Positions 1 to 7,816 of a stretch of 64,000 bases of DNA are shown piece after piece. The stretch spans positions 1-64,000 of the forward strand of contig CAZRCZ010000009.1 of assembly GCA_964598765.1 (NCBI GenBank), read 5' to 3'. The notes under the pieces were generated by a model that did not search any database, was not told the origin of the DNA, and saw nothing but the letters and a program-made list of their open reading frames with translations. A program made the translations under genes and the position numbers. Source of the stretch: CAZRCZ01 sp964598765 (lineage in GTDB: Bacteria > Sumerlaeota > Sumerlaeia > MVZB01 > JAJFLK01). How positions within the stretch are numbered: position 1 is the first letter of the stretch; every line of letters begins with the position of its first letter.

Positions 1-371
1 GGTACCCCTGGTTTTTTCGCCCTCTTTTCGTCAACCTATTTCAGGACGGGACACCGAGTTCTCGGCGACTTGGTGGCAAATCCGTGGTCCTCTTTGTTGC
101 CAATGAGGAGTGCGTTGATTCGTGCAAAAGTGGAAGCAATGCGTCCTTGGAATTAGAGGGACGCAAAAATATACGATGATCAGCGATACGTTTATTCCCC
201 TGATCGATCCTCGGGAGATAGCGGCAGGTTCATACAATTGAACCTGAGCGTGTAGGGTCGCTTCTCTGTCAACGGGCATACTTCAACGTCCCGAACTTGT
301 TAATGAATTCTCGACACTCGATTCTGAGAATGTGTAGGAGAATGAGAAGGAGAAAAATCGGACCGCTATGC
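1..371. other. Left edge, no supported gene
   Basis: Only short open frames without recognisable domains occur here. A 60-codon minus frame at 269-451 encodes a hydrophobic stretch, but it lies mostly inside and just behind the DUF1569 gene in another frame and has no convincing start signal. I see no repeat, RNA gene or terminator that I can defend. Confidence 0.5.
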
Positions 372-830
372 CTAAACATCGTATTGCCGGAAATGATGAT
401 AAAAATGAACGCCATGAATCCGGCTCCAATAGCGGAGCGGAGTCGGGCCAAAGAAGGGATGCGCCGTCAGGCGGTTGGGTTCGCGTTGGGCAAGCGCGAC
501 GAATTCCTTGAGTCGGCGCTCCAATGCCGTCCGTTCCGCAACGAAATCGCCCTTCGGAGGAGGCGTGATGCTGGGTGGTCCCTTAATTTTGCCTTGCGGC
601 CAAGTGGTGAGGAGATGAAAGAAAACCCACTTGACCAGCGTTCGCGTGAGCCAATTGGATCGGTCCTGCTCCGCGCCTTCCCCCAAGGACAATTCCACCA
701 TGAAGCGCAGATGACTCATGAGCGCCGGCGGCGTGAGCTTGCCCCATTGCGGCTGGGAATCGGGGCGGATTTGTTCCAGTTTCTCAATGAAGAGGGGCAA
801 ATGTTCGGTATCGAGAAAATTCCAACTCAT
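372..830 (-). CDS. DUF1569 / DinB-like small protein
   Basis: This 152-residue protein starts MSWNFLDTEHL and has the features I associate with the DUF1569 branch of the DinB/YfiT-like four-helix-bundle superfamily: a central PPALMSHLRFM helix and a C-terminal HPFFGPTPLRYW...HGVHFYHHFRQYD segment. Its histidines would be the metal ligands of that fold. Length matches the family (about 150 residues). Members are mostly uncharacterised; DinB relatives include metal-dependent thiol S-transferases, but no substrate can be read from this sequence. It stands alone, divergent from aroC. Confidence 0.7.
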   Translation of the reverse strand: MSWNFLDTEHLPLFIEKLEQIRPDSQPQWGKLTPPALMSHLRFMVELSLGEGAEQDRSNWLTRTLVKWVFFHLLTTWPQGKIKGPPSITPPPKGDFVAERTALERRLKEFVALAQREPNRLTAHPFFGPTPLRYWSRIHGVHFYHHFRQYDV

Positions 831-1015
831 CTTTCAGGCATCTCCGGAGGGTGAATTAATCGGATGATAAGTCAGCAAAACGCAAACATCCATGAAAAGA
901 CATTCCGAATTTCCTGTGAAAATTCGCCGGATTGCGTTTCAATCATCCGGCGAACGGGCGGATTGAAGAAGGCGAGACGCCGCGAACTCTTCCGCCGCGC
1001 GAAACGGTTTTCATC

Positions 1016-2209
1016 ATGTTGCGTTATCTCACTTCCGGCGAATCCCATGGACCTCAACTGACCGCGATCCTGAGCGGCGTTCCGGCGGGCTTGGCTCTGC
1101 GCGCCGAGGCGATCAACCGCGATCTGAAACGGCGGCAAGGAGGTTACGGACGCGGCGGGCGGATGAAAATCGAGACCGACACCGCGCGGCTTCTTTCCGG
1201 CGTCCGGCACGGCAAGACGCTCGGCAGTCCGATCACGCTCGTCGTCGAAAACCGCGACTGGAAGAATTGGGAAAAGATCATGTCCCCCGAGCCGATTGAG
1301 GACGCCGCCGGGCGTGAGATCACGCGGCCGCGGCCGGGACACGCCGATCTTCCCGGAATCCAAAAATTCGCCCAAGAGGACGCGCGCAACGTCTTGGAAC
1401 GCGCGTCGGCTCGCGCGACGACGACGCAAGTCGCCATCGGCGCAATTTGCAAAGTCCTGCTCGGAGAGTTCGGGATCAAAATCATTTCGCACGTCGTCAA
1501 TCTCGGCGGAATCGCCGTCAAGACCGATGGATTGTCCCATGGCGAGATCGAGCGCCGCGCCGAAGCATCGGAGCTTCGCGTCGCCGATGCTTCCGTGGAG
1601 GCGAAAATGATCGAACTGGTTGACGCCTGCAAAAAGGACGGCGACACCGCCGGAGGAATCTTTGAGGTCATCGCCACGGGGCTTCCCGCCGGACTCGGCA
1701 ACGTGATGAATTGGGACGAAAAACTGGACGGAAAGATCGGGCAGTTGCTGATGAGCACGCAGGCGATTAAAGGCGTGGAGATCGGCGGCGGATTCGGCGC
1801 GGCGCAAAAGCGCGGCTCCGAAGTGCACGACCCGATTTTTTACTCCGAGAATCCCGCCGACTCGCCGTCCGGGCGCGGACCGTCGGGGGGATTTTACCGC
1901 AAGACCAATCGCGCCGGAGGGTTGGAAGGAGGCATGACCAATGGCGAGCCGTTGGTCGTCCGCGCGGCGATGAAACCGATTTCGACCCTCATGCGCCCCA
2001 TCGCGTCGGTGGATTTCAAAACGCGCGAAGCTTTCGATTCCTCCAAGGAACGCTCCGACGTTTGCGCGCTTCCGGCCGCCGCGGTCGTCGGCGAGGCGCA
2101 GATGGCGTTCGCGCTGGCGTGGGCGTTCCTCGAAAAATTCGGCGGCGACAGCATGGGCGAGGTAACGCGGAATTATGAGGGATATGTTCAATCTCTCAAA
2201 AGAAGCTGA
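1016..2209 (+). CDS. aroC: Chorismate synthase
   Basis: This enzyme converts 5-enolpyruvylshikimate-3-phosphate to chorismate, the last common step of aromatic amino acid synthesis, using reduced FMN. The protein begins MLRYLTSGESHGPQ (GESHGP at residues 8-13), the classic N-terminal signature. GRGGRMKIETD, RPGHADLPG, GGFGAAQKRGSEVHD and GGLEGGMTNGEP follow in the usual order. I chose the ATG at 1016 because the family starts at MLRYLTSGESHG; the frame is open 28 codons upstream, but that part is unlike any AroC. The 397-residue length is normal. It is not in an operon with other shikimate genes here. Confidence 0.96.
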   Translation: MLRYLTSGESHGPQLTAILSGVPAGLALRAEAINRDLKRRQGGYGRGGRMKIETDTARLLSGVRHGKTLGSPITLVVENRDWKNWEKIMSPEPIEDAAGREITRPRPGHADLPGIQKFAQEDARNVLERASARATTTQVAIGAICKVLLGEFGIKIISHVVNLGGIAVKTDGLSHGEIERRAEASELRVADASVEAKMIELVDACKKDGDTAGGIFEVIATGLPAGLGNVMNWDEKLDGKIGQLLMSTQAIKGVEIGGGFGAAQKRGSEVHDPIFYSENPADSPSGRGPSGGFYRKTNRAGGLEGGMTNGEPLVVRAAMKPISTLMRPIASVDFKTREAFDSSKERSDVCALPAAAVVGEAQMAFALAWAFLEKFGGDSMGEVTRNYEGYVQSLKRS

Positions 2210-2227
2210 ATTTTTTGAAAGATGAAG

Positions 2228-2433
2228 ATTCACCACAGAGGCACGGAGGGGAATTTGACAGGGGATCGGTCGCTGAGAATATCCGACGTCACGATCATTC
2301 CGTCCAAGACTGAATTTTTCTCAAAATGTTCTGAATCGCAACCCTCGTCTCCGGTTGCTTCCCATAACAGAAGCGCAATTTTTCTATCTTCGCATCATGC
2401 GGACATCAACCTCTCTGTGTCTCAGTGGTGAAA
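2228..2433. repeat. Inverted intergenic repeat, CACAGAG type
   Basis: The left arm at 2228-2251 (ttcaccacagaggcacgg...) and right arm at 2410-2433 (...ctctgtgtctcagtggtg) are reverse complements over 19 of 24 positions, separated by about 160 bp. The right arm contains the GTG GTG at the start of kdsC. It belongs to the same style of 8-bp-periodic repeat seen at 2924-3034 and elsewhere. Confidence 0.7.
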
Positions 2434-2922
2434 CCAAAATTCCTTCAACAACTTAGCCGAATTCGCCTCGTCGTCTTCGACGTGGACGGAACGATGACCG
2501 ACGGTTCGATTGTTTTTCTGGGGGATCGGGAAATCAAACGCTTCGACGTGAAGGATGGTTTGGGGATTCGACTCCTGCTCGACACTGAGATCGAAGTGGC
2601 GATGATCACGAGCAGAAGCTCGCGCGCGGTCGCGCGTCGGGCCAAGGAATTAGGCGTCCACCATTTGTTTCAAGGGGTCACCGACAAAAAGATTTGCGTC
2701 CGCAGATTGGCTTCAATATTGAAAATCGCGCGATCCGAAATTGCCGCGATGGGGGATGACCTGCCTGATTTGGAAATGTTCGCGGAGTGCGGCGTCAAGT
2801 TGGCGGTCGCCGACGCCGCGCCCGAAGTCAGGTCCGCCGCCGATTGGATTTCGAGCCATCCGGGCGGACACGGCGCGGTCCGCGAGGCGGCGGAGTTGAT
2901 TTTGAAGGCGCGGGTGAAATAG
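2425..2922 (+). CDS. kdsC: 3-deoxy-D-manno-octulosonate 8-phosphate phosphatase (HAD family)
   Basis: KdsC releases phosphate from KDO-8-phosphate to give KDO, the inner-core sugar of lipopolysaccharide. The 165-residue protein is a cap-less HAD phosphatase. Motif I is FDVDGTMTDG (nucleophile Asp19, acid/base Asp21), motif II lies in AMITSRSS, a lysine follows in VTDKK, and motif IV is GDDLPDLEM near residue 110. The start is GTG at 2425; no ATG, GTG or TTG occurs between Lys3 and motif I, so translation must begin here, inside the right arm of an intergenic repeat. The next gene is a glycosyltransferase, consistent with cell-envelope work. YrbI-type KdsC is the best reading; another small C0 HAD phosphatase is less likely. 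Confidence 0.88.
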   Translation: MVKPKFLQQLSRIRLVVFDVDGTMTDGSIVFLGDREIKRFDVKDGLGIRLLLDTEIEVAMITSRSSRAVARRAKELGVHHLFQGVTDKKICVRRLASILKIARSEIAAMGDDLPDLEMFAECGVKLAVADAAPEVRSAADWISSHPGGHGAVREAAELILKARVK

Positions 2923-2923
2923 C

Positions 2924-3034
2924 TTTCACCACCAAGGCACCAAGACACCAAGCGAAGAAGTAAACGACAATAGGACACGTTGAAGATACAATCTCTTCTC
3001 TTGAGCTTTGTGTCCTCGTGTCTTGGTGGTGAAA
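2924..3034. repeat. Inverted intergenic repeat, CACCAAG type
   Basis: The left arm at 2924-2952 (tttcaccaccaaggcacc, then an aagacaccaag tail) and the right arm at 3006-3034 are reverse complements at 25 of 29 positions, with a loop of about 53 bp. The arms have an 8-bp period (caccaagg/caccaaga/caccaag). The element fills most of the gap between kdsC and the glycosyltransferase gene. Confidence 0.8.
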
Positions 3035-3065
3035 TGAACGTGGTCAAAATTGAATTGGCTCCGCG

Positions 3066-4256
3066 ATGACTACGCCAAAAATTCTCATGATCGCCCGCTC
3101 GTTGCCCTGCCATGTGCGGGGAGGTTTGGAATATCACGTCGTTGACTTGGCCATGGGGCTTACGGCCAAGGGCGCGGAAGTGGAACTTCTCTCGACGCCA
3201 GTCCCCGATTCGTATCGGCGCGAATTGGAATCCTCCGGATTAAAAGTTCATGAAGTCCCCGGCGTTCCGGCGGGACGATATTCTTTTCCCTATTTTCGTC
3301 GTGTTGGAGCGGTCATTCGGCGATTGCAGAAGGAGCGCGGCTTCGACGTCATTCACGCGCACGAATTCGGCTTTGGATTCGCGCCGCCGAGCGAAGAAGA
3401 AGTCGGCGCGAAGATCGTCTTGAGCGTTCACGGAACGATCACGAGCGAAACGCCTCTTCATCCCGATGTATTTCGCGCTCTTTCGCCCCGCATGAAAGGG
3501 TGGGCATGGGCGCGATTCGGACGGCGCAAACTCTTTGCTCCGTGGTGGCATCGCGCTCTGGATCGGGCGAGTTTGATCTTGGTGGATTCGCAATGGACGG
3601 CGGACGAATTGAAAAGAATCCGTTCCGCGGTTCAATCGAAAATTCATCGCATTCCGCTCGGCCTTGACCGTTCGCGTTATCCGTCGCTCGATCACGACGA
3701 AGGTCAAAAAAAAATGAGCTGGACGAAATCGGGTGAAGCGATTTTGATGACGGTCGGTCGGCTCGAATGGCAAAAGGGGCATGATGTTGCGCTTCGCGCC
3801 TTGAACCAATTAAAAGATTTGCCTTGGCGATACGTCATTGCCGGAGAAGGGCGCGAGCGGAAACATCTGGAGAGTTTGGCTCGTCAACTTGATTTGACCG
3901 ACCGCGTCGAATTCCTCGGCAGAATTGACGATCCGACCAAATCGTCCGCGCTGGCCGGAGCCGATTTGTTCCTTTGGCCGGAGCGCACGCATCCGGCGTT
4001 TGGTTTGGTTGGGCTGGAAGCGATGCTCATGGGAACGCCGCTCGTTGCGTCGCGCCGGGGCGCGATCCCGGATTTGATGGATCCGCAAAGCGGTTGGCTC
4101 TTTAACTCCGACGACCCCGAAAATTTGGCCGGAACGCTTCGCCCCCTGCTCGTCAATTCGACGCCCCTCGTAGATGCGCGAAAAGGTTTGCGCGAACGGA
4201 CGTTGGAGCGATTCAAACCGGAGGTTATGACCGAAAGAACTTTGAATTGGTATTGA
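3066..4256 (+). CDS. Family 4 glycosyltransferase
   Basis: This 396-residue protein has the GT-B fold layout of GT4 enzymes. The N-terminal half carries ARSLPCHVRGGLEYHVVDLA (glycine-rich acceptor side) and DVIHAHEFGFGF. The C-terminal half carries VGRLEWQKGHDVALRAL, YVIAGEGRER and the donor-binding ERTHPAFGLVGLEAMLMG with its E-X7-E signature, followed by GTPLVASRRGAIPDLM. It would transfer a sugar from a nucleotide donor to a cell-surface glycan at the cytoplasmic face of the membrane; donor and acceptor cannot be read. It lies 143 bp behind kdsC, so a lipopolysaccharide role is plausible but not shown. Confidence 0.88.
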   Translation: MTTPKILMIARSLPCHVRGGLEYHVVDLAMGLTAKGAEVELLSTPVPDSYRRELESSGLKVHEVPGVPAGRYSFPYFRRVGAVIRRLQKERGFDVIHAHEFGFGFAPPSEEEVGAKIVLSVHGTITSETPLHPDVFRALSPRMKGWAWARFGRRKLFAPWWHRALDRASLILVDSQWTADELKRIRSAVQSKIHRIPLGLDRSRYPSLDHDEGQKKMSWTKSGEAILMTVGRLEWQKGHDVALRALNQLKDLPWRYVIAGEGRERKHLESLARQLDLTDRVEFLGRIDDPTKSSALAGADLFLWPERTHPAFGLVGLEAMLMGTPLVASRRGAIPDLMDPQSGWLFNSDDPENLAGTLRPLLVNSTPLVDARKGLRERTLERFKPEVMTERTLNWY

Positions 4257-4461
4257 ATGGATCACCGCGAATGGTTTCCGCATCGAGAAAAATTTTCTTT
4301 TTTTTGCTTGAACGTTGGGACCGAGATTGAGTAGAAAAGTCCGTTTTGCAACGTTGCGAGGACGGCTGAATCAGAGGGAAGGGGCCGTTTGGAGACTGAT
4401 CGGGGCGGAGAACGAGGAAACCGGAAGTTTGTGAAAATAAGCGCGAAGTCGAGGCCCACTC

Positions 4462-4710
4462 ATGGCGGAGGAACCCAAAGATTCGGAGCAAGCCAAACTC
4501 TGGCGTCAGGCCGGGTTGGCCTTCTCCCTGCCGATGATGATGCTGGCCGGACCCCTGGTCGGTTACTTCTTGGCTTATGGGATTGTCCGCTGGTTCGGAT
4601 GGACCGGACCTTGGGCCGGAAGGCTCAAATTAGTGGGGTTGGCTTTCGGAATTGTGGCCGGAATTCGGGAAACCTATAAGGTGATCAGAAAGATATCTTC
4701 GGATTCGTAG
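4462..4710 (+). CDS. atpZ: AtpZ/AtpI family ATP synthase-associated membrane protein
   Basis: This 82-residue protein has two hydrophobic helices (about residues 19-42 and 53-68, the second FGIVAGIRETYKVI), matching the AtpZ family encoded first in many F-type ATP synthase operons. Family members are linked to assembly of the c-ring and to magnesium or calcium transport in Bacillus. The start ATG at 4462 is followed by a charged N terminus (AEEPKDSEQAKLWRQ). It is separated by 5 bp from the next membrane gene, which supports one transcript for the whole operon. Confidence 0.8.
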   Translation: MAEEPKDSEQAKLWRQAGLAFSLPMMMLAGPLVGYFLAYGIVRWFGWTGPWAGRLKLVGLAFGIVAGIRETYKVIRKISSDS

Positions 4711-4715
4711 AGGTT

Positions 4716-5225
4716 TTGGGGTTGGAATCAACAAATAATAGAGTTCCCGTGGGTCAGCCGGACGGCAACTACCTGAACTGGGCGTTCTTGCGCCGGACCG
4801 CTTTGTCCACATTGGTCACAATGCTTCTTGTTTCCCTTTTCACGGGCGGTTACGCGGCTCCGGCATTGGGGGCGCGTTATTTTCTTTTTGCGTTCTGGTC
4901 GCTCACTTTCTTTTCGCTGACGGCGCTGATTTTCAGACATCTTCTCTTCGGCGGCGACAAGGTTTTGGGATTGTTGTTCGTCGTCGGCAAGCTGGCCAGT
5001 CTCGCCGGGTTGTTTTTGATTCTCTTGGAATGGCCGCTTCCGGAAGTCGGCGGCCATCCTGAACGCTCCCACATGATCGCCATGATCGCGGGCATTGGAA
5101 CTCCCTTGGCGGTGGTCTTCCTTCGGGTGATCGGAGCCGTGATTGAAGTTCAACGGCGACAATCGGCCCGGAGCGTCGTGTCCATCTCGCCGCAAGCGGC
5201 GGGAGAAGTGAAGTCGAAACCATGA
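4716..5225 (+). CDS. AtpI-like membrane protein of the ATP synthase operon
   Basis: The 169-residue protein has four predicted membrane helices, roughly residues 26-46, 50-72, 83-103 and 118-141, then a polar tail. Sequence similarity to AtpI is weak; the call rests mainly on position (second gene, between atpZ and atpB) and on the four-helix topology. The start is uncertain: TTG at 4716 is used here, and GTG at 4749 is possible. The stop overlaps the atpB start in an ATGA arrangement (5222-5225), typical of translational coupling. Confidence 0.6.
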   Translation: MGLESTNNRVPVGQPDGNYLNWAFLRRTALSTLVTMLLVSLFTGGYAAPALGARYFLFAFWSLTFFSLTALIFRHLLFGGDKVLGLLFVVGKLASLAGLFLILLEWPLPEVGGHPERSHMIAMIAGIGTPLAVVFLRVIGAVIEVQRRQSARSVVSISPQAAGEVKSKP

Positions 5226-6205
5226 CGACCGAACATCCCGTCCACCTTCATCACTCGTTTCTTTTGGCCGCGGCTGAAAACGCTGAATCGGCGTCGCAAG
5301 CGACGCACGAGGAAGCCAAGACATCCGCGCCGGTTTCGCATCAATCCAAGGCGGAAGCCGAAACCAAAGGGGCCGCCGAGACTTACGAGATTCCCGAGGA
5401 AATTCCGAACATCTACACGTTGACGACCGCGCTGGTGAACAAAGATTCCGCCCACGGCGAGGGAAACGCCGAGGGGCCGTTCTTCCTCAACTTCTGTTTT
5501 ACGATGCTGTTCGCCGTGATCTTCATCACGATCCTGCGCCGGGCGTTGCGAAAGACCAGCGTGGACAGACCGACCCGTGCCCAAGCGGCGGTCGAGTCCC
5601 TCTTCGAAGGACTTTACAAGTTTTTCGGCGACATCATCGGCGAACACCACGCCCACAAATACGCCCCCTTCGTGGCTTCGATGTGGCTGTTTATCTTTCT
5701 GAACAACATCTTCGGGTTGGTTCCGTTTCTTAAATCGCCGACGGGACACCTCCAGACCACCGGCGCGCTCGGATTATGCGTTTTCTGCTACGTCAATTAT
5801 CAGGGGATCAAGGCCGGAGGATTAAAGCACTATCTCTGGCATTTGTGCGGCGCGCCGACCGACGCCGTGGCGTGGGTTTTTGCGCCGTTCCTTTTCGTCT
5901 TGGAACTTTTGGGAACGCTCATCAAGCCCGTGTCGCTCTCGCTTCGTCTTTTCGGAAACATTATGGGCGAAGATCGTCTGCTCGCCACCTTCCTCGGTTT
6001 GGGCATGATGATCACCGCGTTGTTGCTTCATACTCCCCGGCCGTTGATCGGCGTGCCCTTGCATCTGCCGTTTTTCTTTCTGGCGACGCTGACCAGTGTG
6101 GTGCAGGCGACCGTTTTTGCGATGCTCTCCAGCGTTTATATTTCCCTGCTCCTGCCCCATGACGATCATCATGGGCATGAGCACGCCGAAGGAGGAAGCC
6201 ACTGA
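5222..6205 (+). CDS. atpB: F-type ATP synthase subunit a
   Basis: Subunit a forms the proton half-channels next to the c-ring in the membrane. The essential arginine is in SLSLRLFGNIMGED (Arg242), the family's most diagnostic motif. Further helices include FVASMWLFIFLNNIFGLVP and LHLPFFFLATLTSVVQATVF. At 327 residues it is longer than E. coli AtpB (271) because of an Ala/Glu/Lys-rich N-terminal extension before the first membrane helix near residue 88. The C terminus is histidine-rich (DDHHGHEHAEGGSH), which is unusual and could bind metal. Start ATG 5222 overlaps the upstream stop. Confidence 0.95.
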   Translation: MTTEHPVHLHHSFLLAAAENAESASQATHEEAKTSAPVSHQSKAEAETKGAAETYEIPEEIPNIYTLTTALVNKDSAHGEGNAEGPFFLNFCFTMLFAVIFITILRRALRKTSVDRPTRAQAAVESLFEGLYKFFGDIIGEHHAHKYAPFVASMWLFIFLNNIFGLVPFLKSPTGHLQTTGALGLCVFCYVNYQGIKAGGLKHYLWHLCGAPTDAVAWVFAPFLFVLELLGTLIKPVSLSLRLFGNIMGEDRLLATFLGLGMMITALLLHTPRPLIGVPLHLPFFFLATLTSVVQATVFAMLSSVYISLLLPHDDHHGHEHAEGGSH

Positions 6206-6322
6206 ATTCCCATTGGTCGGTCGGGACGTTGATCTTTGATCCAAACCAAGGGACGGAATCAAAAATGGAATTTTGAGTTTGCACGCATTGAATCTCGAAT
6301 CAATTTAAGGAGGAATGAAACA

Positions 6323-6556
6323 ATGGATCTCGATCCGCAAACAGCAATTAAAATCACTTATCCCCTCGGTCTGGGCCTCGCGGCTCTTGGCTCGGGTTTG
6401 GGATTGGGCAAGGCCGTCAGCGCCGCCATGGAAGCGATGGGACGCCAACCCGAGGCCGCCGGAAAAATTCAAACGGCGATGATCATCGGTTGCGCCTTCG
6501 TCGAAGCCTTGACGATTTACGCGCTGATCTCGGTCTTCCTCGTCGGCAAGAGTTGA
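6323..6556 (+). CDS. atpE: F-type ATP synthase subunit c
   Basis: This 77-residue hairpin protein forms the rotor ring. Helix 1 carries LGSGLGLGKAVSAAMEA, the polar loop GRQPEAAGKIQ, and helix 2 the ion-carrying carboxylate Glu61 in CAFVEALTIYALIS. Aligned to the Ilyobacter sodium-type subunit, the sodium ligands are replaced (Gln of GVGQG by Leu in GLGLG; Ser after Glu by Ala), so proton coupling is predicted. ATG 6323 was chosen because an AAGGAGG Shine-Dalgarno lies at 6307-6313; this is the strongest ribosome site in the operon, as expected for the most abundant subunit. Confidence 0.95.
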   Translation: MDLDPQTAIKITYPLGLGLAALGSGLGLGKAVSAAMEAMGRQPEAAGKIQTAMIIGCAFVEALTIYALISVFLVGKS

Positions 6557-6588
6557 TCCGACGCTCAGGAAGATTCGCTCAAAAAGTC

Positions 6589-6612
6589 GGCGCGATCCAA
6601 GCGGATTGCGCC
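6589..6612 (+). promoter_or_regulatory. Stem-loop in the atpE-atpF intercistronic gap
   Basis: ggcgcgatcc at 6589-6598 pairs with ggattgcgcc at 6603-6612 (nine Watson-Crick pairs and one G-U) around a 4-nt loop. No T-run follows, so it is not an intrinsic terminator. The 149-bp gap here is the longest inside the operon. The position directly behind the c-subunit gene suggests mRNA processing or 3' protection that keeps atpE expression high; this is an inference. Confidence 0.55.
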
Positions 6613-6705
6613 TTGACCCAATGGGCGACAAAGATTTCCGAATCCTTGGGACCGGAAGCAACTCATTTGGCGCAACGCATGATCTTCATTTGGAAGGCAT
6701 AAGGC

Positions 6706-7206
6706 ATGTCTGAAGAATTTTTGAAACAACTGGGCGAGATGGCCACGCAGATTCTCGCCTTCATTATCTTTTTCGCGATCCTGAAGAAGTATGCTTGGGG
6801 ACCCGTCCTCAAGCTTTTGGAGGATCGCCAAAAGAAAATCGAGGCGGGATTTGACGAGATCAAATCGCTGAAGGCCGGGGCCGAGGATGCGCAAAAGCGC
6901 TACGAGGGGAAAATCCGGGACATCGAGGCCGAGGCCCGCGCGCGGATTCAGGAGGCGGTCAACGAGGGAAAACGGGTCGCCGCCGAGATCACCGAAAAGG
7001 CGCGCACCGATTCGGCGGAGATCGCGGAAAAGGCCAAGAAGAACATCGAGCTGGAGCTCGCCACGGTCCGCAAGGAACTGCGCAACGAGATCATCAAGCT
7101 TACCCTGGGCGCGACGGAAAAGCTGATCCACGAAAAACTGACTGAGGAGCGGGACCGCGAATTGGTCGGCTCCTTCATCAGCGACATGGAAGGGAAATCC
7201 CGATGA
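6706..7206 (+). CDS. atpF: F-type ATP synthase subunit b
   Basis: Subunit b is the peripheral stalk. The 166-residue protein has one N-terminal membrane helix (about residues 12-31, MATQILAFIIFFAILKKYAW), followed by a long charged coiled coil rich in Glu, Lys, Ala and Arg with a right-handed hendecad feel (AEARARIQEAVNEGKRVAAE). The C terminus (LTLGATEKLIHEKL) binds delta. Length is typical (about 156-170). Its last codons overlap the atpH start by 4 bp (7203-7206). Confidence 0.93.
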   Translation: MSEEFLKQLGEMATQILAFIIFFAILKKYAWGPVLKLLEDRQKKIEAGFDEIKSLKAGAEDAQKRYEGKIRDIEAEARARIQEAVNEGKRVAAEITEKARTDSAEIAEKAKKNIELELATVRKELRNEIIKLTLGATEKLIHEKLTEERDRELVGSFISDMEGKSR

Positions 7207-7772
7207 GCGTTCCCAAGGGCGCGGAACTCGCGGTTCAATCCTACGCGCAGGCGCTTTTCAACGTCGGGCGCTCCCAAGGAACGCTGGATCGCCTGTTGGA
7301 GGAAAGCCGCGCGTTGGCGGCGACGCTCGAGCGCGAGCCAAGGTTGGGGGATTTCTTGGAAAGTCCCCAGATCACGCGCGAGAAAAAACGGGCCGTGGCC
7401 GATCAAGCCTTCAAGCCGTCGTTTCATCCCTTGCTCGTGACGTTGATTCACATGGTGATTGACCGCGAACGGGGAGCGGTTCTTCTTCCCATTTTGCGGG
7501 AGTTCGAGGAAGTGGCCGAACGCGCCGAGGGAATTTATCCGGCGACGGTGATTTCGGCGCGCGAACTGGGGGACGGAGAACGGCAAAATCTGCGGGGCGG
7601 ACTGGAAAAATACGCCGGATGCAAACTCAAGATTCAGTTCACGGTCAAACCGGAACTGATCGGCGGGATTGTTTTTCGTTTCCGTGACAAGCTGATTGAC
7701 GCCAGCGTGAAACAGGGGTTGAACCGGCTCCGGCGGCGATTTGAGGCGGGGGAATTAAGAGCGGGAGTTTGA
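7203..7772 (+). CDS. atpH: F-type ATP synthase subunit delta
   Basis: The delta subunit caps the F1 head and holds the peripheral stalk. The 189-residue protein begins MSVPKGAELAVQSYAQALFNVG, matching the N-terminal six-helix domain (YAQALF is characteristic). FLESPQITREKKRAVAD and VTLIHMVIDRERGAVLLPIL follow, and the C-terminal domain contains PELIGGIVFRFRDKLIDASV, the conserved OSCP/delta signature. ATGA overlap with atpF suggests coupled translation. Confidence 0.94.
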   Translation: MSVPKGAELAVQSYAQALFNVGRSQGTLDRLLEESRALAATLEREPRLGDFLESPQITREKKRAVADQAFKPSFHPLLVTLIHMVIDRERGAVLLPILREFEEVAERAEGIYPATVISARELGDGERQNLRGGLEKYAGCKLKIQFTVKPELIGGIVFRFRDKLIDASVKQGLNRLRRRFEAGELRAGV

Positions 7773-7806
7773 GAGCGAGATTAAGAGCAAGAGCAAGAGT
7801 AAGAAA
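7773..7806 (+). repeat. GAGCAA/GAGTAA hexamer run between atpH and atpA
   Basis: The gap between the atpH stop and atpA consists almost entirely of degenerate hexamers (gagcgagattaagagcaaga, then gcaagagtaag). Copies of the same kind occur at 14005-14046, 26450-26485 and 33050-33081. Confidence 0.75.
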
Positions 7807-7816
7807 ATAAGGATGG

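Noticed and set aside
269..451. 60-codon minus frame with a hydrophobic stretch
   Set aside because: It overlaps the DUF1569 coding end in another frame, lacks a ribosome site and has no recognisable motif.
872..2236. 454-codon minus frame across aroC
   Set aside because: It is the antisense shadow of a clear chorismate synthase gene and has no motif of its own.
2924..3034. CRISPR-like reading of the caccaag repeats
   Set aside because: Units are 8 bp and contiguous, in inverted arms, with no unique spacers or cas genes.
4297..4320. T-rich stretch after the GT4 gene as a terminator
   Set aside because: Only a weak gaaaa/ttttc pairing precedes it, so a terminator is not supported.
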